Source: Myotis daubentonii (taxonomy: Eukaryota; Chordata; Mammalia; Chiroptera; Vespertilionidae). Taken from it: a stretch of DNA of 64,000 nucleotides. This document shows, in pieces, positions 46,994 through 57,652 of this stretch. Numbering within the stretch: position 1 is the stretch's first letter; each line of letters starts with the position of its first letter. The notes beneath the pieces were generated by a model that worked only from the letters and a program-made list of their open reading frames with translations, was not told where the DNA came from and searched no databases. Both the position numbers and the translations under genes were made by a program. The stretch is from contig NC_081840.1 of NCBI RefSeq assembly GCF_963259705.1, positions 99,864,626 through 99,928,625 of the forward strand. Reading direction: 5' to 3'.

Positions 46994-47866
46994 ATGGGGA
47001 GATAAAGAAACAATCCTCAAATGAGAGAAAGCAAGGAATCTCCAGAAAAATAACTGAATGAGATGGAGGCAAGCAACCTATCTGACTTATAGAGGTCAAA
47101 GCTACTGTTATAAAGATGCTTAAGGAACTTAGTGCAAATTACAACAGTAAGAAAAGAAAAACAGAGGCCATGAACAAGAACCAGACAGAAATGAAGAATA
47201 ATATGACATCAAGAACACAATGGGAGGTATTAAAAGTAGACTGGATAAAGCAGAGGATCAAATCAGTGATTTGGAAAACAAAGTAGAAATAAACACCCAA
47301 TTAGAGCAGCAAATAGAAAAAAGAATTAAAAAGCAGGAAAATAGCTTAAAGGAGCTCTGGGACACCATGAAACTTAACAATATCCACATTATAGGAATAA
47401 CAGGAGGAGAAAAGAGAGAGCAAGGAACAGAAAACCTGTTTAAAGAAATAATGACATAAAACTTTCCCAACCTGGTGAAGGAAAGTTCACACAAGTTCAG
47501 GGGGCACAGAGAGTCCCAATAAAGATGAACCCAAAGAAACCCATACCTTGGTACATCATAATTAAAATGGCAAATGTTAAAGACAAAGAGAGAATTTTAA
47601 AGGCAGCAAGAGAGAGACAGAAAAATTACTTACAAAGGAGTTACCATTAGAATGTCAGCAGACTTCTCAATAGAAAGGCCAGAAGGGAGTGGCATGAAGT
47701 ACTCAAAGTAATGAAATGCAAGGGCCTAAATCCAAGACTACTGTATCCAGCAAGGCTCTCATTTAAAATTGAAGGTGAAATAAAAAGCTTTCCAGACAAA
47801 CAAAGGTTAAAGGAGTACATTACCACCATACAAACAATGCAAGAAATTTTAAAGGGACTACTTTAA
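46994..47866 (+). pseudogene. L1 ORF1, broken
   Basis: ATGGGGAGATAAAGAAAC start with early stops. The best open stretch is 47220-47459, encoding coiled-coil and RRM-like sequence (…NSLKELWDTMKLNNIHIIGI). It ends TTTTAAAGGGACTACTTTAA. Confidence 0.75.
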
Positions 47867-49076
47867 GCAAAAGAAAAGGAAAGAGGATCATAGGCATAAA
47901 GAAAATAAAAATGGCAATAAATGAATACCTATCAGTAATAACTTTAAATGTAAATGGATTAAATGTTCCAGTCAAAAGATATAGGGTGACTAAATGGATA
48001 AGAAAACATGACCCATATTTATGTCGTCTACAAGAGATCCACCTCAGATACACCAGACTGAGAGTAAAAAGATGGAAAAATATATTCCATGCAGATGGAA
48101 AGGAAAAAAGCTGGGGTAGCAATACTCATATCAGACAAAATAGAATTCAAAACAAAGGCTATAACAAGAGACAAAAAAGGCCACTTCATAAAACTAAAGG
48201 GAATGATTCAAGAAGAAAATATAACCCTTATAAACATATATGTACTTAATATAGAAGAAACCAAGTACATAAAAAACTCTTGATGGACTTCAAGGGAAAG
48301 ATTGACAGCAATATAGTCATAGTAGTGGAATTAACAGCCCACTGACATCACTGAATAGATCTTCCAGACAAAGAAACAGGCCTTAAATGACACACTAGAT
48401 CAGATGGATGTAACCAATATTTACAGAACATTTTACCCCAAAGCAATAGAATGTACATTCTTTTCCAGTGCACATGGAACATTCTCAAAGATAGACCATA
48501 TGTTGGGGTACAAAACAAGTCTATACAAATTCAAGAAGACTGATATATTACCAAGCATCTTCTCGGTACACAATGGCATGATGTTAGAAATTAACTGCAA
48601 AAAAAAAAAAAAACAACCTCAAAAAGAGTCAAATACATGGAGGCTAAATAGCATGTTATTAGACTAGGAATGGGTTACCAATGAGATCAAGCACAGAATG
48701 AAAAACTTCCTAGAAACAAGTGAAAAGTAACAAACAACCACCCAAAACCTATGGGACACAGCAAAAGCAGTCATGAGAAGAAGTTCATAGCACTACAGCT
48801 CTACCTCAAGAAACAAGAAAAAGGACTAATAAAAGATCTAATCCTATAACTAAATAAATTAGAAAGACATCAGCAAGAAAGCCCAGAGGAAGAAGAAGCA
48901 AGGAAATAATAAAGATCATAGTGGAAATAAATGACATAGAAACTAAAAATACAGTATAAAAGATCAATAAATCCAATAGCCAGATATTCAAAAAGATAAG
49001 TTGATGAACCCCTAGCCAGACTCATCAAGAAAAAAAGAGAGAGGACCCAAATAAATGAAATCAGAAATGAAAGAGC

Positions 49077-49125
49077 AGCCCTAACTGGTTTGGCTCAGTG
49101 GATAGAGCATCAGCCTGCGAACTGA
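49077..49125 (+). mobile_element. 49-bp SINE head with perfect target duplication
   Basis: Only the first 49 bp of a Ves SINE (…GGTTTGGCTCAGTGGATAGA…), ending where the tRNA anticodon region would be, with no B box or A-tail. Flanked by the 14-bp perfect duplication AGAAATGAAAGAGC (49063-49076, 49126-49139). Inserted in L1 ORF2. Confidence 0.88.
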
Positions 49126-50328
49126 AGAAATGAAAGAGCTAATATAATGGACACCACATAAATATAAAGGATTGTAACTATGTCCTGTTTTGTACTTTGA
49201 ACAACTCTATGCCAACAAACTGGACAACCTGGGTGAAATGGAAAATTTCTTAGAAACATACAATCTTCCAGAACTCAATCATGGAAGAATCAGAAAATCT
49301 GAGTAGGTCAATATCAACTGATGAAATTGAAGCAGTAATTAAAAAACTTCCAGCAAACAAAAGTCCTGGACCAGATAGTTTTACAGGTGAATGAATTTTA
49401 CCAAGTATTCAAAGGAGAACTAATACCTATCCTCTTCAAACTATTCAAAAAAATTCAAGAGGAAGGAACACTTCCAAGCTCGGTTTATGAAGCCAGTATT
49501 ACCCTAATTCCCAAATCAGACAAAGACACTACAAAGAAAGAAAATTACACGCCAATATATCTGAACACAGATGCTAAAATCCTCAACAAAATATTAGCAA
49601 ATCGGATGCAACAATATATTAAAAGATCATGCACCACGATTAAGTGGAATTTATTCTGGGGATGCAAGGCTGGTACAATGTTCACAAATCAATAAATGTG
49701 ATACATCACATAAACAAACTGAAAGATAAAAACCACATGATCATATTAATAGATGCAGAAAAAGCATTTGATAAAATACAGCACCCTTTTTAAATAAAAA
49801 CTCTCAGTAGTGTGGGAATAAAGAGATCATATCTCAACATAATAAAGGCCATATATGACAAACCTAAAGCCAATATCATACTCAATGGGCAAAAACTAAA
49901 AGCATTTCCCTTAACAGGAACAAAACAAGGATGTCTGCTTTCACCACTCTTATTCAACATAGTACTGGAAGTGCTAGCCACAACAATCAGACAAGAAGGA
50001 GAAATAAAAGACATCCAAATTGTAAAGAAGGAATTGAAACTCATTATTCACAGATAACATGATATTGTACACAGAAAACCCTAATGACTCCACCAGGAAA
50101 CTACTAGACCTAATAAATGAATTCGGCAAGGTAACAGGATACAAAATCAACATCTACAAATTGATGGCATTTTTATATACCAAAAAAAACCCTCAGAAAG
50201 AGAAACTAAAAAAAATAATCCTATTTACCATTTCAACAACAAAAAAATAAGATACCTAGGAATAAATTTAACCAAAGTGGTAAAACACCTGTATTTGGAA
50301 AACTATAGGACATTGAAAAAAGAAATAG

Positions 50329-50475
50329 AGATCAACCAAAGGACTTATATGCAAGCATATAGGCCTAACCAATGGACACGGACAACAGGGGGGTTGAGGG
50401 CATGAGTGAGGGGATAGTGGGTAATGTGGGGATAAGGACACATATGTAATAACTTAATAAAAAATTTTAAGAAAA
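50329..50475 (+). mobile_element. 147-bp 5'-truncated L1 tail insertion
   Basis: Starts AGATCAACCAAAGGACTTAT and is L1 3' UTR plus tail, nearly identical to 33485-33610 of the HAL1-like element. Flanked by the 14-bp duplication GAAAAAAGAAATAG (50315-50328, 50476-50489). Inserted in L1 ORF2. Confidence 0.9.
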
Positions 50476-52022
50476 GAAAAAAGAAATAGAAGAAGATACA
50501 AACAAATGCAAGCATATACCATGTTCATGAATTGGAAGAATTAACATCATTAATGCAATCCCCACTAAAATACCAATGGCATACTTCACAGAGCTAGAAT
50601 AAATACTCCAAAAATTTATATGTAACCATAAAAGGCCCCAAATAGCTGCAGCAACCTTGAGAAGAATGAAGTATGATGGATCACATTAATGGATATCAAA
50701 TTATACTACAAAGCCATTATAAACAAAACAGTCTGGTACTGGCACTGGCACAAGAATAGGCATATAGACCAATGGATCAGAACAGAGATACCAGAAAATG
50801 ACCCACACCATTTACAGTCAATTAATATTTGACAAAGGAGGCAAGAATATACAATGGAGTAAAGACAGTCTCTTTAATGAATGGTGTTGGTCAAACTGTA
50901 CAGACACATGCAAAAAGATGAAACTAGACCACAAACTTATACCATAAAAAAGAAAAAACTCAAGGTGGACAAAATACTTAAATGTAAGGCATGAAACCAT
51001 AAAAATCTAAGAGGAGACATAAGCAGTAAAATCTCAGACATCTCACATAACAATATGTTTATGGATACATCTCCTAGGGCATAGAAAAATAAGAAGAAAA
51101 GAAACAAGTGGGACAACATCTAAATAAAAAGCTTCTGAACAGCAAAAGAAACTGCCATCAAAATGAAAAGGGAAACCACTGTATGGGAGAATATATTTTC
51201 CAATGATACATCTGATAAGGGGTTAATATCCAAAGAATATAAAGTATTCATACAACTCAACAAAATAAAGAAAACAATCTAAGTAGCAAGTGGGCAGAAG
51301 ACCTGAATAGACATTTCTCCAAAGAGGACATATAAATGGCCAAGAGACATATGAAAAAATGCTCAAAGTCACTAAACACCAGATAAATGCAAATTAAAGC
51401 CACAATGTGATATCACTTCACTTCTGTCAGAATGGCTATCATCAAAAAATTACAAACAATGAGTACTCAAGAGGATGTGGAGAAAAGGATACACTAGTTC
51501 ACTGCTGGTGGGAATGCAGACTGGTGCAGCCACTATGGAAAACAGTATGGAGTTTCCTCAAAAAATTAAAAATGGAACTTCCATTTGACCCAGTGATCCC
51601 ATTTCTGGGAATGTATCCTAAAAATCCCAAACACCAAACAGAAAGAATATATGCAGCCCTATGTTCATAACATTGCTATTTACAGTAGCTAAGATTTGGA
51701 AACATTCCAAATGCCCATCAGTAGATCAATGGATAAAAAAAACTGTGGGACATTTACTCTATGGAATACTCTGCAGCTTTTAAAAAGAGGGATCTCTTAC
51801 CCTTTGGGACAGCATGGATGGACCTGGAAAATATTATGCTAAATTAAAGAAGCCAAACAAAAAGACAAATATCACATGATCTCACTTATTTGTGGAATCT
51901 AATGAACAAATGAATTGATCAACAGAATAAGAACTGAAGCATGGAGGCATGGAACAGACTGACATACCTTGATGTGGGGGTGGGGTCATGAGAAGAGATA
52001 AACCAAAGAACTGATATACTTC

Positions 52023-52365
52023 CTAGAGACCCAGTGCATGAAATTCATGCACTGGGGGTGGGGGTGGGGCCCTCAGCCTGGCCTGTGCCCTCTCACAGTC
52101 CAGAACCCCTTACTGCCCTCCTGCTTGCTGCTCCCTACTGCTCGACTCACTGCTCCTTAGTGCTGCCATGGAGGTTCCCGCCACTGCCACTGCACTCACC
52201 AGCTGTGAGCCCAGCTTCTGGCTGAGCAGCGCTCCCCTTGTGGGAGTGCACTGACCACCAGGGGGCAGCTCCTATGTTGAGCGTCTGCCCCCTGGAGGTC
52301 AGTTCATAGCGACCAGTCATTCCACCATTTGGTCGATTTGTATACTAGGGTTTTATTATATAGGA
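52023..52365 (-). mobile_element. Helitron in L1 3' UTR
   Basis: 3' CTAG at 52026-52023 with hairpin GTGCATGAATTTCATGCAC; 5' end TCCTATATAATAAAACCC at 52365. The interior includes CACTGACCACCAGGGGGCAG and AGCGACCAGTCATTCCACC, common internal Helibat text. Non-coding. Confidence 0.9.
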
Positions 52366-52434
52366 TAGGATATTGAATATGAACTGTAAATGAAAAATAA
52401 AATTAAAAAAAATTAGATCCGAAAAATTTTATAT

Positions 52435-52520
52435 ACATATATATGTGTGTTTATATATATATATATATAATATATATATTTTATATATATATATATTATA
52501 TATAATATATATATATATAA
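52435..52520. repeat. (TA)n-rich palindromic tract
   Basis: Interrupted TA repeats forming imperfect inverted repeats around TATATTTTATATA. Confidence 0.9.
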
Positions 52521-52539
52521 TTCTCACCTGAGGATGTTT

Positions 52540-52722
52540 TTAAAATTTATTTTTAGAGAGAGAAACATCCACGTGACAGAGAAATACCAGTAGGCTGCCT
52601 CTGCACTTCCTGACCCACTGTGATCTAACCTAAACCTAAATATGTGCCCTAACCTAGAATCCAACAGGAAATTTTTGGGTGTACAAGTTGAGACTCCAAC
52701 CAATTGAGCCACCTGGCCAGGG
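52540..52722 (-). mobile_element. Ves SINE
   Basis: On the minus strand a head (CCTGGCCAGGTGGCTCAATT), middle and A/T-rich tail. Diverged. Confidence 0.7.
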
Positions 52723-52756
52723 CAGATCTGAAAAACAAAATTTTAATGTACCTCCA

Positions 52757-52975
52757 GGCCCTGGTTGGTGTGGATCAGTAGTTAGAGTGTCCTCCCATGC
52801 ACCAAAGGGTCATGGGTTCGATTCCAGGTGAGGGCACATACACAGGTTGTGGGTTCCATCCCTGTCGGATTGCTTGGGCAACGGATTGATGTTTCTCTTT
52901 CTCTTTCCCTCTCCCTTCCTGTCTCTCTAGAATCAATGAGAAAAAAAAAACATATCCTTAGAGGAGGACTTAAAA
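52757..52975 (+). mobile_element. Ves SINE
   Basis: Head CCCTGGTTGGTGTGGATCAG, B box GGTTCGATTCC, pyrimidine-rich part and AATGAGAAAAAAAAAA tail. Confidence 0.82.
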
Positions 52976-52979
52976 AGAA

Positions 52980-53215
52980 AAAAAATGCTGGTTTGGTTCA
53001 GTGGATAGTGCTTCTGCAGACAGACTGAAGGGTACTGTGTTAGATTCCGATCAAGGGCACATACCTGGGTTGCAGGTTCAATCCAGGGCCCTGGTTGGGG
53101 ATTCAGCAAGGGGCAACCAATTGATGTCTCTCACATTAGTTTCTGTCTTTCTCCCTCCCTTGTACTCTCTGTTAAAAAAATAAATCAATGCAAAAATGTC
53201 CTCAGATGAGGATTA
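52980..53215 (+). mobile_element. Ves SINE, with an internal duplication
   Basis: Head TGCTGGTTTGGTTCAGTGGA, then about 70 bp further a second SINE-like start (GGGCCCTGGTTGGGGATTCA), suggesting a fused or rearranged copy. Tail TTAAAAAAATAAATCAATGC. Confidence 0.65.
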
Positions 53216-53344
53216 ACCAAAACAAACAAACAAACACCCATCCCCAGTGTGATTATTGAAGGAGCATATGAAGTATTTGTTTAATGAACGGGAAGGGATG
53301 GGACTTTGCTTTCTAACTGTTTTAGCAACTCTGCAAGCCAGAGG

Positions 53345-53530
53345 GTTTATTTTTTAGTTTAATTTTTATTGATTATTTTAGAGAGAGGAAGGGAGCAAGA
53401 GAAACACCAGTGTGTTGTTCCACTTACTATTCTCTCTTAGGTTGCTTCTTGTCTGTGCCCTGACCAGGGATCCAACCCGCAACCTTGCTGTATCAGGAGG
53501 TTCTAACCCACAGCACTGGGGGCTGCCTGT
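53345..53530 (-). mobile_element. Ves SINE
   Basis: The + strand has the antisense tail (TTTTTATTGATTATTTTAGA), B box antisense (GGGATCCAACCCGCAACC) and head. Diverged. Confidence 0.7.
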
Positions 53531-53534
53531 CAGG

Positions 53535-54317
53535 GCCCCTCAACAAAACCCTCTGGTTTCCCTGGCCACTGCTGTGGGCCGGAGCTCCTCTGCAACAGCA
53601 AAGGTTTGGGGTTCCATTCTGTCAGGGCACCTACTTAGGTTTCAGATTTGATCCCCGGTGGGGGCTGACCTGCTGCTCAGGAAGTGACCGAGGACTGTTG
53701 AGGTCCGAGTGCTAGTCATTCCACGGGGAGCTGGGGTTCCATTGCCGACATGGCCGACTCCGATCCCCGCTACCCCTGGTCCTCCATCGAGGACGACTTC
53801 AACTATGGCAGGTGCATGACCTCCGCCAGCGCACACATCCACATGGGTAGGTCACCCTCCTGTGGCTCGCCAGGCCTGGCTGCTGCACAGTCGCCCTGGG
53901 AGGTGGATTTCCAGGTTCCCAGGGAGAGCGCCCTCCGTGCTGGACTCCTGGGCGAGAGCAGAGCACGGGTCCTGTGCAGGGCTCAGAGGGGAGAGCTGCC
54001 TCAGGGAGGCCTCCCAGCTGGGTGCTGAGAAAACAAAACGGGTGCCCTTTCTCCTTGAACCCTGTCATCTTTGGTGTAGAAAGGGACAGATGAAAGCCTC
54101 AGCAACCTTACAGGGGCATCTTTAAATGAAGATGTTATTTCTTTTTCAGTGAAAATAAGTTTATTGTGTAAGCTTTAGAGCATGTGAATGCATTTTATTT
54201 GACACAACCTCACATCCCCTGGCCTCCTGTAGCAAGCAGCCACGCCCACCCTCTCCTGCTGGTTGTTACCATGAGGGCATCCCAGATAATTCCCATATTC
54301 CTCTATTATTATATAGA
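53535..54317 (-). mobile_element. Candidate Helitron 5' part carrying the TMBIM4-like fragment
   Basis: The minus strand has a good Helibat 5' end starting at 54317 (TCTATATAATAATAGAGGAA, then TATGGGAATTATC), abutting the CTAG of the Helitron at 54318. To the left no hairpin terminator is seen. The only CTAG of the right orientation before the SINE cluster is at 53712, without an obvious hairpin. The left limit is therefore unknown and membership of the exon fragment is inferred from position. Confidence 0.4.
53750..53846 (+). pseudogene. TMBIM4: TMBIM4-like exon 1 fragment
   Basis: From ATG 53750, 32 codons plus one base encode an N-terminus that I recognise as that of TMBIM4 (Golgi anti-apoptotic protein, a multi-pass calcium-leak membrane protein), e.g. 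[16 protein letters not shown]. It ends at a GTAGGT splice donor (53847), where exon 1 is expected to end, and then runs into intron-like sequence. The next exons (transmembrane part) are absent. Several residues differ from the conserved pattern after YG ([12 protein letters not shown]). There is no CpG-rich promoter and it lies among transposons, so I read it as a displaced genomic fragment. Retention of the donor and intron argues against an mRNA retrocopy. Confidence 0.65.
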
Positions 54318-54644
54318 CTAGAGGCCCGGTGCACGAATTCTTGCACAGGTGGGGTCTGGCTGGCCTACCCCAATGGGGGTTGATCAGGCCTTGGCTGGTG
54401 GGTGGGGGGGGGGGTGATGGGGAAGGGACGTGGGAGGTTGGCCACCAGCCCCACCCCCAATTGGGGTGGGGGTGGGTCGATTGGGGGCAGAGCTGGCCAA
54501 GAGGAGGGGCTGTGGGTGGTTGGGAGGGCCGATCAGGGCCCCCATTGGGCTGGTTGGCTGCTGCCGTGTGCCTCATAGCGACTGATCGTTCCAGTTGTTC
54601 TGGTCATTCCACTGTTCTGGTTGCTTGGCTTTTAAATATATAGA
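54318..54644 (-). mobile_element. Helitron, tandem with a second 5' end
   Basis: 3' CTAG at 54321-54318 with hairpin GTGCAAGAATTCGTGCAC; 5' end TCTATATATTTAAAAGCC at 54644. The interior has a run of G and GGTCATTCCACTGTTCTGG. Non-coding. Confidence 0.88.
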
Positions 54645-54990
54645 TATGTATAACCCATGGGCAGGGACAACCTGGTAGTGAAGACCTAGTGAAAGGGGGA
54701 AAATGGGAGATATTTGTGATACTATCAACAATAAAAATATATTAATAGTCCTAACCAGTTTGGCTCAGTGGATAGAGCGTCAGCCTGAGGACTAAAGGGT
54801 CCCAGGTTCGATTCCAGTCAAGGGCATGCACCTTGGTTGTGGGCACATCCCCAGTAGGGGGTGTGCAGGAGGCAGCTGATCGATGTTTCTCTCTCATCGA
54901 TGTTTCTAACTCTCTATCCCTCTGCCTTCCTCTCTGTAAAAAAATCAGTAAAACATATTTTCAAATAAAGTAAATAAAAATATATTAATA
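54645..54990 (+). mobile_element. L1 3' UTR tail with inserted Ves SINE
   Basis: 54645-54747 is L1 3' UTR (AACCCATGGGCAGGGACAAC…). A Ves SINE occupies 54748-54973 (TGGCTCAGTGGATAGAGC, GGTTCGATTCC). The 17-bp duplication ATAAAAATATATTAATA flanks it at 54731-54747 and 54974-54990. Confidence 0.9.
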
Positions 54991-55622
54991 AAAATATAAG
55001 GATTTCCAGATTGAAAGGGGCTAGCACACCAACAAGAAAAGATCCACACAAAGTCAGATTGTCAGTGAAATTTAGTAATATCAGAAAGAAGAAATGATCC
55101 TAAATTCTCTAAAAAAAACAGACAAGCAGACTAAAACTGCTTTCAAAGAGTCAGGTGCTAAATAGCATCAAACTCACAATAACACAGGAAACTAGATGGC
55201 AATGGAGAAATGTTTTAAAAGTTTGAGGCTAAATTATTTCCAACCTAAAACATTACACCCAGAAAGAGTACCAATTATTTCTGATATACAAAGGCTGAAA
55301 AATTTTACCTCCTATGTATATTCTTTCTTGGTAAACTATTAGAAAATCTACTCCACAAAAATAATGAAGTAAATGAAGAAAAAGGAAGACTTGAGATACA
55401 GGAAATAGAGGATTTAGGAGACTAAGGAAATTCCCAAGAGTTAATGAAAGAATGCTCCAGAATGACAGCTGTGCAGCAGCCCTGGATAGCAAGTCCATAT
55501 TTGAGCAAGAAGATTGAGCCATGGGAGAGAAATCTTCAGAGAGGGGAATAGGGAATTGTTTGATTTGCTGAATTTAACTTTTGGAAAAGTTATTTTTTAG
55601 TTGTTTGATATGTTATAGCATT

Positions 55623-55680
<58 letters not shown>

Positions 55681-55974
55681 AGATACACAAATAAAATAAT
55701 AAGGCAATTATTAATTTTAGAAAAAATAAAAAGTTGTACATAAAAGGAAACAAGGCATTCTACCTGAATGAGCACAAATAGAAATTTCACTCGGGAAGAT
55801 GGAAGAGGGGGAGTGGATATCAAGTTGACATTGTCTAGAAGTCATAACCCAAGAAACTATTATAAATATATTACTAAGTGAAGAAGCAAATAGAAGAATT
55901 TAATTTGGCTGCCTCTTAGTATCAGTTTGGGGGTGAAGAGGAATGAGAGGTATGTTGTTATTCAACGAGACTTT
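54991..55974. other. Gene-free interval with a (TA)n repeat
   Basis: AT-rich; 55626-55678 is (TA)n. 55016-55300 has L1-ORF-like A-rich text, but too weak to call. Confidence 0.45.
55626..55678. repeat. (TA)n microsatellite
   Basis: About 26 TA units. Confidence 0.95.
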
Positions 55975-56080
55975 TTTTTTATTGAGATGTAATTGACATA
56001 TAACATTCTATTAGTTCCAGGTGTATAGACTTTAAGGTATTTTTAATTTCAAAATACATATGGTCATGTACTACTTTATA
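55975..56080 (-). repeat. Old L1 3' UTR fragment
   Basis: ATTGAGATGTAATTGACATA, AACATTCTATTAGTTCCAGG is antisense L1 3' UTR. Confidence 0.65.
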
Positions 56081-56237
56081 AATAAAAAATAAAGATAAAT
56101 AAGATATTTTAAAAAGGTTCATCTTGGGTAGACAGTTGATCGGATGCTACTATCTTTTAGAAGCTGCTTCTAGAATCCTATTAAGTGACTCCAACCTAAT
56201 GGTTAAAGATTACAATGTGCTCTTTAAAAAACATCCT

Positions 56238-56452
56238 CACCAAGCCAGTGTTGCTCAGTGGCTGGGCGTCCACCCATGGTCCAGGAGGTCGTGGTTCAGC
56301 TCTTGGTCGGGGTCCATGCCAGGTTGTGAGCTACATCTCCAGTGGGGAGTGTGCAGGAGGCAGCTGATCAATGACTGTCTCTCATCATTGATGCTTCTCT
56401 CTCTCTCTCTCCCTTCCTCTCTCTGAAATAAATAAAAACATTTTCTTTTAAA
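56238..56452 (+). mobile_element. Ves SINE, older subfamily
   Basis: Head AAGCCAGTGTTGCTCAGTGG, B-box variant GTGGTTCAGCTCT, pyrimidine-rich part (TCTCTCTCTCTCTCCC), A/T tail. An approximate duplication AACATCCTCA / AACAATCCTCA flanks it. Confidence 0.82.
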
Positions 56453-57652
56453 ACAATCCTCAGTTTAGAAAGTTAAATCTAATGCCCCAAACATATAGAA
56501 AAGAAGCAGAGAAAATTAAGGGTAGGAGATAGTCAATAGTGGAAGAGAGGAAAGTGAAAGAAGAGCACACCAATTAGAAAAAAAGAACTGAAAAAAGAAG
56601 TAAACATTTAAAGCTCAAGAATTGTGCAGTTTCATGCATTCAGTAGAAACTGGGAAAGAAGTCAGATCTCAGAGACCTATGCTGGCCACCCACAGGGAAA
56701 AACAGAAAGCAATTGAAGGAAAAGATTTAATGCAGGCGACTAACGCCATTTTTAAATTACTAGTAATTGATTTGAAACTAGTTACTAAAAACTTTAAAGT
56801 GTTGTTGTTTTGAGCTTTAGAAAAGAGACCCATGAAAAATGTATTTAAAAGAGGCTAAAAGTTCTTTCCAGGTATAACAGGGATTCCCATGCTGGAAAGC
56901 AGGCTTCTTTGGGACAGAGGGGGCAGAGGGCAAATGAAGATCTGAGAAAAAAGCTATTCAGAAAGATTGTTTTCCACCCCAAAATTAGAAACTGGTTTTG
57001 ACTCTGAATTAAGATTCCTTTCCATCTTCTATACTTCAATAACTATTTGTGCTGCATACATTTCCAAATGTTTTGAGTTTCTGGATAAAATGATACTTAA
57101 AGTCTCACTTCCATTATGCAATGCATTGTGAGATTTGAAAGTTTGTGCGATACTATGGACACTGTAGGTCACAGGTAAACCATTTTAAAACAGAAGATGC
57201 CATTCTGATGCCACCATTATTTATGGTACACTAGATTTAAAGACCTTTAATCAGCAAGAAAAGAAGAAAATTGCATTATTTTTTTATAAGGCAAGTGTAG
57301 ACACTGAGGTCCAGTTTCACAATTCATACAGTAATTTAGTTTTAAATTATTTCTAATATATTCATAAGAATTCTAAGAATGCAGGTAGTCTTGGTCTGGA
57401 GTATTCTTTTTCCTCCTTAAGTCTTTCTTAGAGTTCCCACAAGCTCCCACATCCAGCTTTGTCTTATGTTTGCTCTTCACCCACTAGCCACCTGGTTCAG
57501 AAAGGTTGTCTCTGCCAACAGCCTGTTGGGGGCTAATTATTTCAAAAGTTACTATATAAATTAATTCATTTTCATTTAATATGATTAAAAATAAACCTGA
57601 ATATAAAAAGTGTATAAAATGCATTTCCTTTAGATACACGCCTATAAACACA
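56453..57652. other. Gene-free interval, nothing recognised
   Basis: 1.2 kb without a gene-like frame or a repeat that I can name. Confidence 0.5.

Larger units (their letters stand above)
47911..51905 (+). pseudogene. L1 ORF2, broken
   Basis: Endonuclease start (ATGGCAATAAATGAATACC; a piece near 47911-48249 reads VITLNVNGLNVPVKR), reverse transcriptase pieces (49387-49695; 49812-50057 with [20 protein letters not shown]), then the C-terminal part ending TTTGTGGAATCTAATGA. Multiple stops, frameshifts and two inserted elements. Confidence 0.8.
45390..52414 (+). mobile_element. Second long L1, decayed, with three insertions
   Basis: GC-rich 5' UTR (from about 45.39 kb; exact start unclear), ORF1, ORF2 and 3' UTR ending in AAAATAAAATTAAAAAAAA near 52.41 kb. 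It differs in 5' UTR from the L1 at 36.6 kb. Interrupted by a SINE head (49077-49125), an L1 tail (50329-50475) and a Helitron (52023-52365). No intact ORF. Confidence 0.75.

Noticed and set aside
53750..54028. 92-codon frame as a functional TMBIM4 gene
   Set aside because: Similarity stops at the splice donor after codon 32; the rest is intron-like, and neither a CpG-rich promoter nor further exons are in the window.
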